Assembly: GCF_000002235.5 (NCBI RefSeq)
Contig: NW_022145597.1
Span: forward strand, 28,784,423-28,848,422
Length of the DNA stretch: 64,000 nucleotides
Source of the DNA: Strongylocentrotus purpuratus
Taxonomy: Eukaryota; Echinodermata; Echinoidea; Camarodonta; Strongylocentrotidae
Direction: 5' to 3'
Shown: positions 46,481 to 57,204 of the stretch, piece by piece
How positions within the stretch are numbered: position 1 is the first letter of the stretch
Layout of the letters: each line of letters begins with the position of its first letter
Made by a program: the position numbers and the translations under genes
Notes under the pieces: model-generated
The model's database searches: none
What the model was told of the DNA's origin: nothing
Seen by the model: only the letters and a program-made list of their open reading frames with translations

Positions 46481-47049
46481 ACAAAAAACACTTCCTTTAA
46501 ACATGTTAAAAATCATGGCAATACCTCATCGTTTTTTCTTAGTCACTCGTCTCTTTAATTATCATGCTTATTCTTTTTTTCTTTCTTTTCTGGTATACAT
46601 TTACCTCCATCGTTTCTCATCCAGCGGTGTTACTCTTATCGTTTGTAGTATCTGTTCCCTGCTCCTCCTCTTGGTTATTGACGAACCATACAGTCCTCAA
46701 CAGCTGGAGTTATGTCCCTTCTTTAAAGATTACCGCTCATGATGTTTGCCTCACCTTGTCCCAATCACAGGACTGGATAAAAATCATACACATGGCTCCT
46801 ATGTTTGCAAATTCAAGCACACTTTATAGAGCTTCACCTTATGATTTCCCACGAAATTAAAGCAGAGCTTGAATAGCTCATTTTTCCACTCGTTCACGCA
46901 TCAGCTGTATACGATGACTGGGAAAACTGGATACCTAACAAACCAGACAAATTAAAATCCGCACTTTGCATGGTTTTGTATACTATCAAACTCAGCAATA
47001 ACAAATTATTGATTCCATGAAAGACCTACTTTCTCCGAATGTTTTCGGC

Positions 47050-47670
47050 TTAAATGGTGTTGTAACATTAACACTGCACTTTCATGATGATCCTTTATGA
47101 TTTTGTCGTTATTCACATTTCCATTAAATCATCAAACTATAACTCCATGGCACCGGTGTCTCCCGCCACCACTGTATCTCCCTTTAAGGCTCCCGCTGTA
47201 GCTCCCTCAGTGAAACTCGCTGTGGCTGACACGGTGACTCCCGCTGTAGCTCCCGCCATAGCACTCAATGTCGGGATCTTCGTTAACTGTAGCTTCCTTC
47301 TAATAGCCCCTTGCTGGCGTTCGAGGTTCCCTTGCTGGCGTTCCAAATTCCCTTGTTTGAATGGTGTCGTAACATTAACACTGCACTTTCATGATGATCC
47401 TTTATGATTTTGTCGTTATTCACATTTCCATTAAATCATCAAACTATAACTCCATGGCACCGGTGTCTCCCGCCACCACTGTATCTCCATTCAAGGCTCC
47501 CGCTGTAGCTCCCGCTGTAGCTCCCTCAGTGAAACTCGCTGTGGCTGACACGGTGACTCCCGCTGTAGCTCCCGCCATAGCACTCAATGTCGGAATCTTC
47601 GTTAACGGTAGCTTCCTTCTAATAGCCCCTTGCTGGCGTTCGAGGTTCCCTTGCTGGCGTTCGAAATTTC
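47050..47670. repeat. Tandem duplication, about 309-bp unit, two copies
   Basis: 47050-47356 and 47357-47670 are nearly identical, starting GGTGT(T/C)GTAACATTAACAC. The second copy forms the 3' end of LINE ORF1, so the duplication includes coding DNA plus downstream sequence. Confidence 0.92.
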
Positions 47671-47960
47671 CTTGCATCTCCCGGACAAAGGCTTCTTGCT
47701 GATTTGGAGGCATATACACTTTGTCGATAAAAAGTTTTGCGGGATCAGCCCGCGAGAAAAAGGCTAACTTCCCGACTCGTCTCGCGGCTTTCAAAGCAGC
47801 AATTTGAGGTTGCCGCGCCTCTCGTACTCTCTTTGGCATATCTTCGGATATATACATGGTTGTTCCTTTTAAGTTTTTAGCATGTTGCTGCACTAACACT
47901 CTATCCGCGTACCTCACGAAACGGGCTTTGATGGCTCTTGGTCTCCCTCCTGTGAACGTT
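47444..47960 (-). CDS. LINE ORF1 C-terminal fragment (5' truncated)
   Basis: The minus-strand frame begins at about 47960 with GGRPRAIKARFVRYADRVLV, then LKGTTMYISEDMPKRVREAR and AARRVGKLAFF. This matches the C-terminal domain of L1-type ORF1 proteins, RNA-binding chaperones of the LINE particle (motifs RPR.I.A.F, L.GT...ED.P..V...R, A...GK.A.F). The tail has an ERQQGNLERQQG repeat and an Ala/Gly/Thr-rich end. An upstream stop just 5' of this shows the N-terminal half (coiled coil, RRM) is missing. It breaks off within 80 bp of the SELENOT start region. It may belong to the same insertion as ORF2 (same strand) or to another copy. Confidence 0.75.
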
Positions 47961-48037
47961 CGTTACTCACGCCCTCTATGTCAGAAAGGTACGGAATAAT
48001 ACATTTCACGAAGAAACGCTCAAACCAGCTTGCCGTC

Positions 48038-51000
48038 ATGGCGAATTTAACGTATATTTCCTACTTAGTTGTAGGATTGTTTCTAATTTATATGTCATTT
48101 CGAGAAATATCACATTCAGAAGCATCGGTTGAACCAAAATTGAAGTCCAAATTGTCTCAATTCGCCGCTCCAACCCTGACTGTAATGTACTGGTGAGTTA
48201 GCGCTTTTGTGAACAAGTCATTTTGCCAGTCACATGACATGATTTTCAATAGATGGGTATTCCATTCCATGCCATGGCCATGGGAGTATGAAGGGAAAAT
48301 TGAAAGCCTTTATCATATTTATGTGGCGGTAGTTCAGAAGTCTATCCAAACTGTGACCCGAAACTCTGGCGTGGAGGAACCCTACTAAAACATACACAAA
48401 ATGAAGTAAATAAATATTCATCAAATGTCCAAATAAAGGTCATGATTTAAAAGTTGATAGAGTCTATCTAGATCTATGTTGCCTGTTTCGTGTCGATTTT
48501 TAAATCTTTTTCTGAGTATTTTTCCTAAAAACGAAGACTTATAATAGGTCTAGACCTAGATCTATGCACTTTCTCACAGGATTCACGGCAAACTGCAGCA
48601 CAATACAATCGCATACCGTACCGATGGTGGGGTGTGGGCGCGCGTGTGTGTTCAGTTAGCGACCGTAAACTAAGATTACCAGATTACAGCCGCTAACTAG
48701 GTCTAAAGCTGAACGCATGTGCACGCCCGCACGCGCACATAGACAGAAATAACTGTCTGATATGGGTCATTTCTTTAATAAAACTGACATTTGTTGACAT
48801 TCTCCAATACAGACGGTAACCCAGATGACTCGCACCGGGGGGATAGATTGAGCCGATTCGGAACATCTTTTCGTTCCCCACATTTTCTGGCGCTAGTGTA
48901 GTTCCCTATCCATTTTTTTTAGCAGTTTAATATCCATTCTTAGCAAAGGTATTTTAGCCCAATTGTTTACTAATTTTAATCATAATAATATATTGCATTT
49001 TCCACCTGAATGTGGATCACATCTGACATCGGGAAACCTTCGTTAAGGGCTTTGATGTCGACGTCGTCGCTCAGTACCGTCTCTACGCTATATAGACCGA
49101 ATTTTCTGTCTCTTTCGTTCGTTAGCCTCTTATTGGGGTAGGGTCGGCCGGCTCTCTCTTTAGAGACGGAAACCGTCTATACACATTCCCTTGATAACGC
49201 CACGGCCATTTCAGGTCGTAGCGTTTTGCCCCCAAAATCCCCCAAAATGTCATTTTACCTCGTGCATGTTATATTGTAAATTAGGCCTAGGCTATAATAA
49301 ATCAGTTCCACTTACCAACTTGACTGAAATAATCAGTTTAATAGTCCCTTTTTAGGAATTTATGGGTCAAAATCGAAATCCATGTTGAAAAAGATTTTCA
49401 AAATGGATTTCGATTTTGACCCATAATTTCTAAAAAGGGACTATTAAACTGATTATTTCAGTCAAGTTGTTAAGTGGAACCGATGTATTATAGCCTAGGC
49501 CTAATTTACATGTGGATATGCACGAGGTAAAATGACATTTTGGGGGATTTTGGGGGCAAAACGCTACGACCTGAAATGGCCGTGGCGTTATCAAGGGAAT
49601 GTGTATAGACGGTTTCCGTCTCTAAAGAGAGAGCCGACCCTACCCCAATAAGAGGCTAACGAACGAAAGAGACGGAAAATTCGGTCTATACGCTATACAG
49701 ACCTGCACCTCAAACTGAAGCTATCAGTATGAAATTATGCAGACTTCTCGTATGGTTTATGGTATCGCGCATGCATTCGAACTAGAAATCTATGACATGA
49801 CCCGGCAGATACAAATGTATATTTCTGGGTCAACCTACCAAAACATAGCCAATGGCCAATCAGAGCACTTGTTTCATATTGGATTTACGAATATTCATAT
49901 ATTACTGGGTCAAGCCGGGCTGACTCGTACATACATGTAGCTATTGGACGTTCAAAAAGAAAAAAATGAATATTTATCAACTAAAACCAAGATGGATGAC
50001 AACAAATCATGTTGACTACGAGACTTTCTCGGATTAATCATTAATTTAGGATCTAAATGAGCAAGCTATCGTAAGTCAAATATGTTATTTTTTATTTTTA
50101 ATATAATTATTGTAATGTTGTAAAGTTTTTGGCAATTAAATGCTCAAAAAAATTCATGGCTGGGATTATTTTGTCATTTGGAGTTGTTGTAGACCATGTT
50201 TGTTGATATTTAGTGCCTTTTCATGACTTTGAAATTAATGATATTGGTCTAAGAGAAGAGGCAAAACATGCAGGCCGCCATCTTAGATTATAATGCATGC
50301 ATTATAATCCAAGATGGCAGCCCCCATGATTTGCCTCTTCTCTTGGACCAATATTATTAATTTCAAAGTCATGAAAAGGCACTAAAAAGACTAAATATCA
50401 ACAAACATGGTCTAGATTCTACAACAACTCCAAAATTTTCGGCATTAAAAAAAACAAAACAAAAAAAAACAAAATTCTGCCGATTTTTTTCTGATCATTT
50501 TTATTGATCGGCGATCAGAAATTATCATCCGATCACCCCTGATTGGCTAAAGATCGGCCCCCGATCCAATAAATAAACTGATAAATAAACAACATAATTC
50601 TATCAACAATTTTTCTCGTATTACAGCATTTCCTGAGGGTATCGGCAGGTGTTTGAGGAGTACGCTACCCGTCTTCGTCAGCGTTACCCCGACCTTCGCA
50701 TCGAAGGAAACAACTTCCCTGCCCACCCCTTACGCCGCTACGTCGCCTCATTCCTTGCCATGGCTAAGATAGTCCTGATCGGCCTGGTTGCCTGCGGTTA
50801 CGACCCATTCCCTATGTTCAACATGGAGACACATCCTGTCTGGAGTTGGGCAATTCAAAACAAAGTGAGTACATGGAATTATTGATAAGAGTTCCAACAT
50901 ATATGCACTTGCAACAATTATTTTGTCAAAGACATAGGATTAGGGTTTTGAATTAAGCTTAAGGTTAGGATAAGGGTATGGTACTTTTTCTTCCGTTGAA

Positions 51001-53007
51001 GTGCAGGCCGCCATGTTGTTGGTCTATCTTCGTACTTTGAGGTATAGATTGTAGGTATAGATTACCGAAATGCTAACATCATATTCGCTCGTTGTCAAGG
51101 TTACTGGTTCCAAACAACAGAGCCTGCATATGAGGTTCACTGCAAAACCATTCAAACTATGGGCTGGAGCAGGGCTAATTTAATACTTTGGGCTGCCCTG
51201 TTGTGAGCACGACGCCATTACTTAGCACATAATTCTCTGGAATCAGCAACTTTGACAACTTGGCCTCTATCAGATCACCTTTTTGTACTCTATAGTGTTG
51301 GTCCATATTGATGTTTAGAATTTGGTTACCGGTAGTTATTGACGGATAATTTGTAGCAGTTGTCGCTGGCACATGTGTTGTACAAATTTACATCAGGTAG
51401 TACATACATGTATGTAAGGTTAGTTTTAGAAAATATACGGTTTAAGCACTACGATTTGTTTTCAAGCCTTCAGTCTGTGTCATAAAATTCCACAATCACA
51501 TTAATTTTCGAATTTAATATTCTTATACATCAAGGAAATTCATCTAGTAGTATCAAACATTCTTAAATATATTTGTTCAATTTTTAATCCTTATTCTTAA
51601 ATTCAGCTGTCATCTGTATGTTTCTGTCTCTGTGATATTTCTACTTTTCACCAAAAAGCAACTTTTTCATAATGGCTGTTGGCCTTAAACCCTTACCGAT
51701 CATTACTTTCATACTTTTATATTTCTATTTGTCTAATTCCTTTCTCCAACAACATCCTGCATATCTGTATATATAACTTCTCTACTTTTTACAAAAGGAA
51801 CTTATTATAATATTTGGATTCCCATTTAAGTGTCGGCTTCGTCTAAGGTACAATTTTCAAGACCTTTGTTTGTGTATTGCAATGATTTTATCTATTTTGT
51901 GTTTGTCTTTCTTCTCACAGATCTATGCATGTATGATGCTGTTCTTCATAAGTAATGCCATTGAAGGACAGTTGCTTTCTACCGGGGCCTTTGAAGTTAC
52001 ATTTAATGGTAATCTGCCTATTCTCTCTTTTTAAGTTTTAACAAATTGTGTCTGGGTTAAAAGAAAGAAGAGCCACCAGTAATAACGTTGAGACCTGTTC
52101 ATGTACCCATAAGTTTTTGTTTATTTGTTTTTAAATCATTTACCCATGCAGAAGTATACATATGATGCACAGGTTTGAGTGCGTCGGTAGGGATTGTGTG
52201 CACAGGGTACCTTTGAATGGTTTTAGACCAAATTCAAAGGTACCGCATGCACACAATTCCATCGACCCCCCAATTAAACCTGTAAAATAATTACATGGTA
52301 ATTGACCAATCAGATTGCAGGGATTCTTCTACCCATCTTATAATAGACATTACTGTGACTTACCTCCATAAATATTGACTTCTTAGGTATCTTTCAATCA
52401 TCATGTTAATTTATTCCATGACATCTTAAATCTTTTAAGATTCTTTCCAGACAGAGTTATTATTAAAGCCCCTCTGCACTAGTTTGACATGGAGGGAATT
52501 AGACATTCCTGCAGGGTTACTGGCAGGTGGTTATCTCATCAAATCAGCTCTCAATTAACATGAGAAAAAGGGCATCATGGGGGATCAACTGGTCCCGCTT
52601 AGCCATTGTTGGCTGTATAGAGGGCGCAATTAGCTATAAGTAGTGCTGTGGGAAAATATCGGTACATGGGATACTGGAACATGGGATACGTTGCTTGAAT
52701 TATTTCGTGGTGAATCTCGTATGCTGGACCGTTACTCAAAACCGTCTTAAGTATAAGTTTGTGGACATCCCGTTTCAATAGCATGTCCACCAACTTAGAC
52801 TTTTGACGGTTCGATTAACGGGCCCCTGGCTGTAGCACTTGGGTACTCTTTTATCTAAAGATCTAGTTATCTTATTTCTGTGATCATTGTCTTTCACCCC
52901 TAGGTATGCCAATATGGTCAAAGATAGAATCAGGAAAAGTCCCCAAGTTTCCTGAGCTGGTCCAAATTCTTGAAAACACCATGAAACTAAGTTACAGACA
53001 GATATAA
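48038..53007 (+). CDS. SELENOT: Selenoprotein T, complete coding region (four coding exons, 194 aa)
   Basis: Coding exons 48038-48192, 50627-50864, 51921-52008 and 52904-53007, with phase-consistent GT-AG joints (phases 2, 0, 1). SELENOT is an ER-membrane thioredoxin-like selenoprotein. The N-terminus (MANLTYISYLVVGLFLIYMS) is a signal/anchor. The redox motif is Cys52-Ile-Ser-Sec55, with Sec encoded by TGA at 50634. Then come GYRQVFEEY, RYPDLRIEGNNFPAHPLRRY, the membrane segment KIVLIGLVACG, exon 3 IYACMMLFFISNAIEGQLLS TGAFEV and exon 4 PIWSKIESGKVPKFPELVQI, all clear matches to vertebrate SELENOT (195 aa). I chose the ATG at 48038 (GTCATGG) over an upstream in-frame ATG at 47978 because it directly precedes the hydrophobic segment. 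Introns hold foldback and MITE insertions. Confidence 0.95.
49079..49703. mobile_element. Large foldback element (about 300-bp arms) in SELENOT intron 1
   Basis: A near-perfect palindrome centred at about 49392: AAAATCGAAATCCATGTTGA faces TTTTCAAAATGGATTTCG. The arms include GGGGGATTTTGGGGGCAAAA and its inverse, and the outer ends AGACCGAATTTTC and inverse. Arms look over 95% complementary by eye. No coding capacity. Confidence 0.95.
50178..50433. mobile_element. Foldback element (about 125-bp arms) in SELENOT intron 1
   Basis: A palindrome centred on AATGCATGCATT at about 50301. The left arm GGAGTTGTTGTAGACCATGT pairs with the right-arm ACATGGTCTAGATTCTACAA region, the right arm carrying a small insertion. 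It ends about 190 bp before the Sec-containing exon. Confidence 0.93.
50634..50636 (+). other. SELENOT: In-frame TGA selenocysteine codon of SELENOT
   Basis: The TGA follows TGC ATT TCC (Cys-Ile-Ser) and precedes GGG TAT CGG (Gly-Tyr-Arg), the invariant CxxU-GYR context of selenoprotein T. Conserved sequence continues in frame for another 139 codons, so it is read as Sec, not stop. Confidence 0.95.
52170..52282. mobile_element. Short foldback element in SELENOT intron 3
   Basis: ACAGGTTTGAGTGCGTCGGT pairs imperfectly with the right end ATCGACCCCCCAATTAAACC; the inner arms GGTACCTTTGAAT and ATTCAAAGGTACC pair exactly. Confidence 0.85.
52463..52655 (-). mobile_element. MITE family B, copy 3, in SELENOT intron 3
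   Basis: TTAAAGCCCCTCTGCACTAG at the left; core CAGGTGGTTATCTCATCA, ATCATGGGGGATCA and TAGAGGGCGCAATTAGCTAT match the copies at 9455 and 20337. Confidence 0.85.
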
Positions 53008-53130
53008 GTACATTTACCAAGGTGAGTAGAAGTATATATGGCAGTTACCAAAAACAAATATGGTCTGTTGAGAGCCAGAAAGACAGTAAGTATGTGTGAA
53101 ATAAAATACATGTGCAATGGGTAATGCCCT
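53008..53130 (+). promoter_or_regulatory. SELENOT: SELENOT 3' UTR start with probable UTR intron donor
   Basis: Fourteen bases after the stop is ACCAAG|GTGAGT (donor at 53022), a strong splice donor, suggesting the 3' UTR is split and continues in a later exon. An AATAAA at 53100 offers an alternative end if the donor is not used. I see no SECIS core (ATGA...AA...GA stem-loop) in these 120 bp, so the SECIS should lie in a downstream exon. Confidence 0.55.
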
Positions 53131-53359
53131 TTAAAGGTACTATGTCCCTTTTGCAGCCAACCTCAAATGCTGTAGAACTTTTGCAGGAATTATGAATATG
53201 TCCTGTATGGCCTATCTCTGAAATTTAAACGTTAACAGTGTCCTCAAATTCAAATAATGCAAGGAAAACCGTTTACTTGCTAGACTTCACTGTCAGACAC
53301 TATTGAGAGACTGACTGGCTTTTTTTCTTCTTTGGTAATAACATACATGAAACGAGTTG
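53131..53359 (-). mobile_element. MITE family A, copy 4, first half
   Basis: Begins TTAAAGGTACTATGTCCC and is the inverse of the right half of copies 1-3. It stops at GAGTTGTAA, where the 10.4-kb element begins, and resumes at 63777. Confidence 0.92.
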
Positions 53360-53560
53360 TAAGGGGAGCCTTCCAAAGTTGCGACTGTGCCGCGACGCGT
53401 CGGGGCGCAGAGCAGGATATGAGAACAAAGGAGGCGCCTTTATGCGCCCATTAGCGCCTTTTTGCGTCGGATAGGAGAGGACTTCAGTTGGTTGCCAGCT
53501 CATTAAAATCTGGCTATTGTTTGGAGTCTCATTGTTACGAAATTACCCCGCCAGGGCGCG

Positions 53561-54268
53561 CCCCGGTGGCGAATTTTTTTTCCGTACTCGAGAGGGCAAA
53601 TACCCCATGTGCGCATGCGCGTGGACTTGTGATTTCTCTGCTACTTCCCATACGAAATGTACATGTATTCGCATCTACTGTGCACGATTCGCGTTCTACG
53701 AGTAAACGATGGCATAGTAGTCTTCAAACACAGACTCTGATTTGCCAGTTTGACAAAACAATTACGCATATATCGTGCGTAGCAATAGTACTAGTATTCA
53801 AGTCTGAGTAGTTGTATGATTCAGACATTTTAGTGCTTACAGAAATGCATCCCAAATTGAATAGCATGGTATAGTAGTCTGCAAGCACAGACGCTAATCG
53901 GACAGTTTGACAACATAGTGTCTTGAGTAGTGCTTTATATTCAAATATGTGTAGTTTTATGATTCAGACCCTACTGGTGCGTGTATTGGAAAGGCATCTC
54001 AACTTGCAGAGTGGCATAGTAGTCTGCAAGCACAGACGCTAATCTGACAGTTTGACAAAATAGTGTTATTCAAGTCTGAGTAGTTTTATGATTCAGACCC
54101 TACTGGTGCGTGTATTGGAAATGCACCTCAACTTATAGAGTGGCATAGTAGTATGCAAGCACAGACTCTCCTTTGACAGTTTGACAGAATAATATAGGCC
54201 TATTGTGTATTGAGTAGTGCTTTTATTCAAGTTTTCGTAGTTTTCTGTGTTGTGCCACTGCTCTCTCA

Positions 54269-54306
<38 letters not shown>

Positions 54307-54775
54307 AGCTCTCCCTCCAGTATGCTCGCACTCTCTGTATTACTTTTATTTATAATCATGGTCTGCTGAGAGCCAGAAGGATGTTAACTCTTAACACAAC
54401 GAATGCCCTTCTGGCTCTGAACAAACGATAGTAGGCCTGTCAGATTAGCGTCTGTGCTTGCAGACTACTATACCATTCTATACAAGTTGCAATGTATTTC
54501 CATATGCACTACTGGGTCTGAATCATACAACTACACAGACTTGAATAAGCACATCGCGACACATACGCATATTGATTTGTCAAACTGGCAAATCAGAGTC
54601 TGTGTTTGAAGACTACTATGCCATCGTTTACTCGTAGAACGCGAATCGTGCACAGTACATGCGAATACATGTACATTTCGTATGGGAAGTAGCAGAGAAA
54701 TCATAAGTCCACGCGCATGCGCACATGGGATTTTTGCTCTCTCGAGTACGGAAAAAAAATTCGCGCCCCGGTGAA
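53561..54775. mobile_element. Nested foldback element (about 275-bp arms)
   Basis: The left arm CCCCGGTGGCGAATTTTTTT pairs with the right arm AAAATTCGCGCCCCGGTG. Arms run to about 53835 and 54510. The interior (53863-54250) holds tandem units of about 120 bp containing AGTCTGCAAGCACAGACGCT and TATGATTCAGACCCTACTGG, plus a CT microsatellite at 54265-54308. Confidence 0.9.
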
Positions 54776-54784
54776 GCACTTGAC

Positions 54785-55835
54785 ATTTGTGAATGGGAGC
54801 TTAAACTTTGAATAGCTTTCGCGCCCGGTCCGGCGCATTAGTTATTCATGTAGTGCCCGCTTGTGTGTCGCTCTCGTCTTGCGAGATTTGACTCTGAAAA
54901 GCATTACTTTGGCTACTGATTTGTTTTAATATTATTTTACGTACATGACATTGGTTACAATGTTTGTTTATTTTCCTCTCAAAATCGGAGTTCTGTAGGC
55001 GTTAACGTTGGCATGATTGTTCATTTTTTCATCTCCTCCTGTTCTGTTCATGATTGTGTTCTTCTGTTCATGATTGTGTTCAATATACTGTATCAATTTT
55101 AATACAAATTGATTTGTTAAAAAAAACAAATTTATTTTATACTTACCCCACTCTCTCTGACATTGTTTTCCTCGTGCATGTTTTGACACTTTAATTGTAA
55201 TTTTATATTTCCTTATAGCGATGTTATCGCATGTTTCGATTTTCTTGTTTTTTTTTAAAACAATTTTTGTTGCATCTTGTAAACAGTTCTGTCGTATGAT
55301 CATTATAAATCATATAATTATATCATCCGTCTGTTATTTCAATACATAGATCCTTTGAATCTTCTTAAAATTAGAGAACGTATTTTAAAATCCGTGATGT
55401 TGAAAATGATACTTAATCAAGAATGTCATAGTTTCTCCTTAAATTGGATTTAAAAAGCGTTTTATCTGTATTACGATTTTTTAAGCAAATGATATCCGTA
55501 TTGTCGGGAACATCATCAATATGTTTCGTTAGAAGGAAGACGCTCATTTTCAGAATGTTCTTTCTTTGCAAAACACTAATGTTACGAACAAAATTAAATA
55601 CACTGTACCCGTATCATCGGGGATATCGCAAAACTCCCAGGGAGATTATCAATTGCAAATCAACATAGTAAATTATGCCTAAATCGTAAGAATAGAGCAT
55701 GCATTAAAAAAGAAGAGAGTTACCAGGAAATGATGTTTGAAATTTCACCCCAAACATATCTCAAGAAGAAATTAGTTTATCATTCTGTGTCAAAGAATGT
55801 TATCGAATATTTCTTTGCGACGAAGGGGGGGGGGG
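54785..55835. repeat. Internal direct repeat, module 1, first copy
   Basis: Collinear with 60020-60830: shared TTAGTTATTCATGTA, CTCTCGTCTTG, TTTGGCTACTGAT, ATTATTTTACGTACA, GGCGTTAACGTTG versus GGCGTTGACGTTG, and the region around TGATACTTA. Confidence 0.85.
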
Positions 55836-56039
55836 GGTTACATCCGCGGCCAGTTTTAGATCTAGGTCATTGTTAAGAATAACTAAAATGCGTATATATT
55901 GTGCTGAATAGGGGCCACATGTTATCGAAAGAGCGTAGTACGTTCTAGAACAAATACAAGCCATGGCAATTCGTTGAATTGCTTCTCGTAACAGAACTGT
56001 CTCACTGTCTAAATAAGGATCCATCCGGGGGATCCATCA

Positions 56040-56280
56040 CAGTGGCGGATCCAGGGGGGGGGGCCGAAACGGCCGCGGCCCCCCCTATTGGCGGCGCAAA
56101 AAAAAGGAAGAAAAAAGAGGAAGAAAAGAAGAGGAAAAAAAGGAGAAGAGAAAATAAAGGAGAAGGGAAAAGAAAAAGGAAGAGAAGAGAAAAGAGAAAA
56201 GAAAAGACAAAGAAGAAAGCCCAACTCCCCCCCCCCCCCCTCCCCCTCCCTCCCACTCCGGGGTCGGAGGGACCGAATAT
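56040..56280. mobile_element. hAT-like MITE left end with polypurine core
   Basis: Starts CAGTGGCGGATCCAGGGG like the MITEs at 22016 and 34582, then runs into GGAAGAAAAAAGAGG-type purine repeats and a poly-C tract. No matching right end is adjacent. The inverse end (CCTGGATCCGCGCCTG) occurs at 59459-59474, so the satellite region may have grown inside it; the flanking 8-mers (ATCCATCA, CATCATGC) do not match. Confidence 0.55.
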
Positions 56281-56295
56281 GTGTTCCCAAAATTT

Positions 56296-56430
56296 CCGAT
56301 AAAGAGTTACTTTTCACGCAACAAAGTCCGGCCCGTAATACACAAAAATCCGGCCCGTACTGACTTACACCGGAGATAGAGGGGTGCTTTCAAAGAGAGG
56401 GAACATACATGTGCGTACCCTATAGTAAGT
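56296..56430. repeat. Internal direct repeat, module 2, first copy
   Basis: Shares TACTTTTCACGCA, AAAGTCCGGC, AATCCGGCCCGTA.TGACTT and GCGTACCCTA with 59828-59965. Confidence 0.85.
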
Positions 56431-57204
56431 GGGTGGGGGGGGGGGGGGATTCGGTGAGAAAGGGGGAAAGACAAGGAAATGGCGCTAAGTGACAGTAACG
56501 ACGAATAAGGGAGAACTGTAATCGGGAGATTTGGGGTCATTCCAGAAGGTTTGGCAAACGTTATTGAATAGAGGGGGCCGGGCCGGCCGCATAAAATCTC
56601 GAGCCGCGGATTCAAAGTTAAACGTAAAAAACAGCCCCCTGCGCTACAAAGGTCATCACTCTTTAGTGAGAAATTTGAAAAGGGCACAATATTTTGGATG
56701 TCTTTCAAATAGAAGCTATATACTCAACAGTCAAATTTTAAATTAACGGTTGGGCCGCTTCATGACTCTTATTTTGCCCTTCATTTGGATTCAGCTCATA
56801 CCAACTCGCTCGTGTTTGTATTTGAACTCATGTTGGTAGTAATCATGGACAGGGGCGGCAATCCTGGGCCCGATAGGGAGAAACGTCCCCCAGGAAATTT
56901 AGAAATATAGCTAGAAAGAAATATAGCGGAATTTTCTAGAATGCATAATTTCAACATTGCAAAATCTTGCTTGGTTGCTACACCCCGGCCCTCGCCCGAT
57001 AACACAAAACTATGATATGACGCTCCCGGCCGTGATTTATCCATGGTTAGTGTAATAGATCTTTTCTCCCTTTCATTTCTACTAACCTAATTGTGTGCTA
57101 TCACAATCATGATTGGTTTATTTTCCATTTAAAGCAGGCGCGTAGCCAGGGGCGGTAGGGGCAGGAAGAGGACATAGGACGAAAAAGGAGCAGACAAAGA
57201 AAAA

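Noticed and set aside
47084-47702. Plus-strand Ala/Pro/Val-rich duplicated frames
   Set aside because: Antisense to LINE ORF1; the minus-strand frame carries recognisable ORF1 motifs.
47978-48037. Upstream in-frame ATG for SELENOT, adding 20 residues
   Set aside because: The added residues are not hydrophobic, overlap LINE-adjacent DNA, and have no counterpart in SELENOT; the ATG at 48038 precedes the signal/anchor directly.
54093-54359. Minus-strand frame with Glu/Arg repeats
   Set aside because: It crosses a CT microsatellite within the nested foldback; no coding support.
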